Assembly: GCA_028709985.1 (NCBI GenBank)
Contig: JAQUTB010000019.1
Span: 1 to 12,606 of the forward strand
Source: Dethiosulfovibrio sp.
Lineage (GTDB): Bacteria > Synergistota > Synergistia > Synergistales > Dethiosulfovibrionaceae
Reading direction: 5' to 3'
DNA: 12,606 nucleotides
In this document: positions 11,923 to 12,606 of the stretch, piece after piece
Layout of the letters: each line of letters opens with the position of its first letter
How positions within the stretch are numbered: the stretch's first letter is position 1
The notes under the pieces: generated by a model
The model's database searches: none
Seen by the model: the letters and a program-made list of their open reading frames with translations, nothing else
Told to the model about the DNA's origin: nothing
Program-made: the position numbers and the translations under genes

Positions 11923-12606
11923 CTAACGCTCACCTCCTCCGCAAGGGTCCTGTAGGCCATGGCCCCTTTGCAGTTTTCCTGATAGTAACGTATAGGCCTG
12001 CCGTAGCTAGGGGCTTCCGAGAGGGATACGTTCCTTGGGATTACCGTCTCGAACACCTTGTCCCCAAACTCCTGCTTGACCTCCCCCACCACGTCGTTTG
12101 CGAGCCTGGTCCTCACGTCGAACATAGTCATCACTATGCCGTCTAAGTCCAGCTTAGGGTTTAGATACTGTCTGACCAGCTCGATGGTTCTGGCCAGCTG
12201 TCCCACGCCTTCGAGGGCGTAGTACTCGCACTGTATCGGCACGAGAACCCTGTCAGCTGCCACCAGGGCGTTTATGGTGAGAAGTCCGAGGGAGGGAGGA
12301 CAGTCTATTATGGCGACGTCAAACCTCTCCGAGATCGAAGACAGAGAGTTCTTCAGTCTCGACTCCCTGCTTATCGCAGAGGACAGCTCAACCTCAGCCC
12401 CAGCCAGGTTTATGTTAGCCGGTATGAGCGATACCCCTTCCCAAGCGGTGTCCACTATGACCGATTCTGCTGTGTTACCCTCTATCAGTATGTCGTAGAG
12501 GCTTGACTGAGAGGCCTCCCTGTCGTGTCCCATCCCGCTGGAGCAGTTGCCCTGGGGGTCAGCGTCGATCACCAGAACCCTCTTGCCCATGGCTCCCAGC
12601 TCGGCC
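11901..12606 (-). CDS. parA: ParA-family ATPase (5' end outside the window)
   Basis: Partitioning ATPase that binds DNA non-specifically in the ATP state and pulls or spaces ParB-parS complexes. The window holds about 235 codons; the frame stays open to the edge ('AELGAMGKRVLVIDADPQGN'), so ATG 12590 is internal, and the KGGVGKT Walker motif (about the first 30 residues) is missing from view. Seen here: 'IDADPQGN' (A' motif), 'DVAIIDCPPSLGLLT' (Walker B and switch region), 'VPIQCEYYALEGVGQL' and the C-terminal 'IPRNVSLSEAPSYGRPI' block, all standard for chromosomal ParA/Soj. It overlaps parB by 22 bp. The operon promoter lies beyond the right edge. Confidence 0.96.
   Translation of the reverse strand, partial: AELGAMGKRVLVIDADPQGNCSSGMGHDREASQSSLYDILIEGNTAESVIVDTAWEGVSLIPANINLAGAEVELSSAISRESRLKNSLSSISERFDVAIIDCPPSLGLLTINALVAADRVLVPIQCEYYALEGVGQLARTIELVRQYLNPKLDLDGIVMTMFDVRTRLANDVVGEVKQEFGDKVFETVIPRNVSLSEAPSYGRPIRYYQENCKGAMAYRTLAEEVSVRWLKESL

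Overview
The window looks like a chromosomal, origin-proximal segment of an anaerobic bacterium. The parA-parB-atpZ cluster, the TrkA/TrkH pair, a NifS-like cysteine desulfurase with a 'LHCAPLAH' active site and heavy AGG/ATA codon use made me think of Synergistota (a Dethiosulfovibrio-like genome). That assignment comes from general impression, not a search. No phage, plasmid, transposase, tRNA, rRNA or CRISPR was seen.

Left part (1-4245, + strand): DnaA-box-like sites and a promoter precede a cysteine desulfurase (122-1291), which ends in a strong terminator. trkA and trkH follow, overlapping by 4 bp (GTGA); they make the regulatory and pore subunits of a Trk/Ktr potassium uptake system and end in a bidirectional terminator.

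Middle part (4250-8983): a perfect parS site (TGTTTCACGTGAAACA) lies just past that terminator. A convergent small secreted Sel1-repeat protein (- strand) follows, then a 1,160-residue cytoplasmic hybrid histidine kinase (five PAS domains, HisKA, HATPase, REC, HPt). Its terminator runs directly into a second perfect parS site. About 60 bp of related repeat DNA occurs in direct orientation on both sides of the kinase gene. On the right side the repeat reaches into the 3' half of a small hypothetical gene.

Right part (9020-12606): a nitroreductase (+) converges on a - strand block that reads, in transcription order, parA (5' end outside the window), parB, atpZ, then a 56-bp perfect palindrome, a short leader ORF, a HIT-family protein and a YigZ/IMPACT-family protein.

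The main discovery is a set of four perfect palindromes of the ParB/Noc type. Two are parS. The other two read ATTTCCCGGGAAAT, which from memory is the Noc nucleoid-occlusion binding site (NBS) of Bacillus; they sit at the stop codons of parB and atpZ. The ParB here has Arg148/Gly176 like ParB but Lys154/Lys159 like Noc at the positions reported to set parS-versus-NBS specificity. Together this suggests a ParB/Noc-like segregation and occlusion system outside the Bacillota, or a ParB with relaxed specificity.
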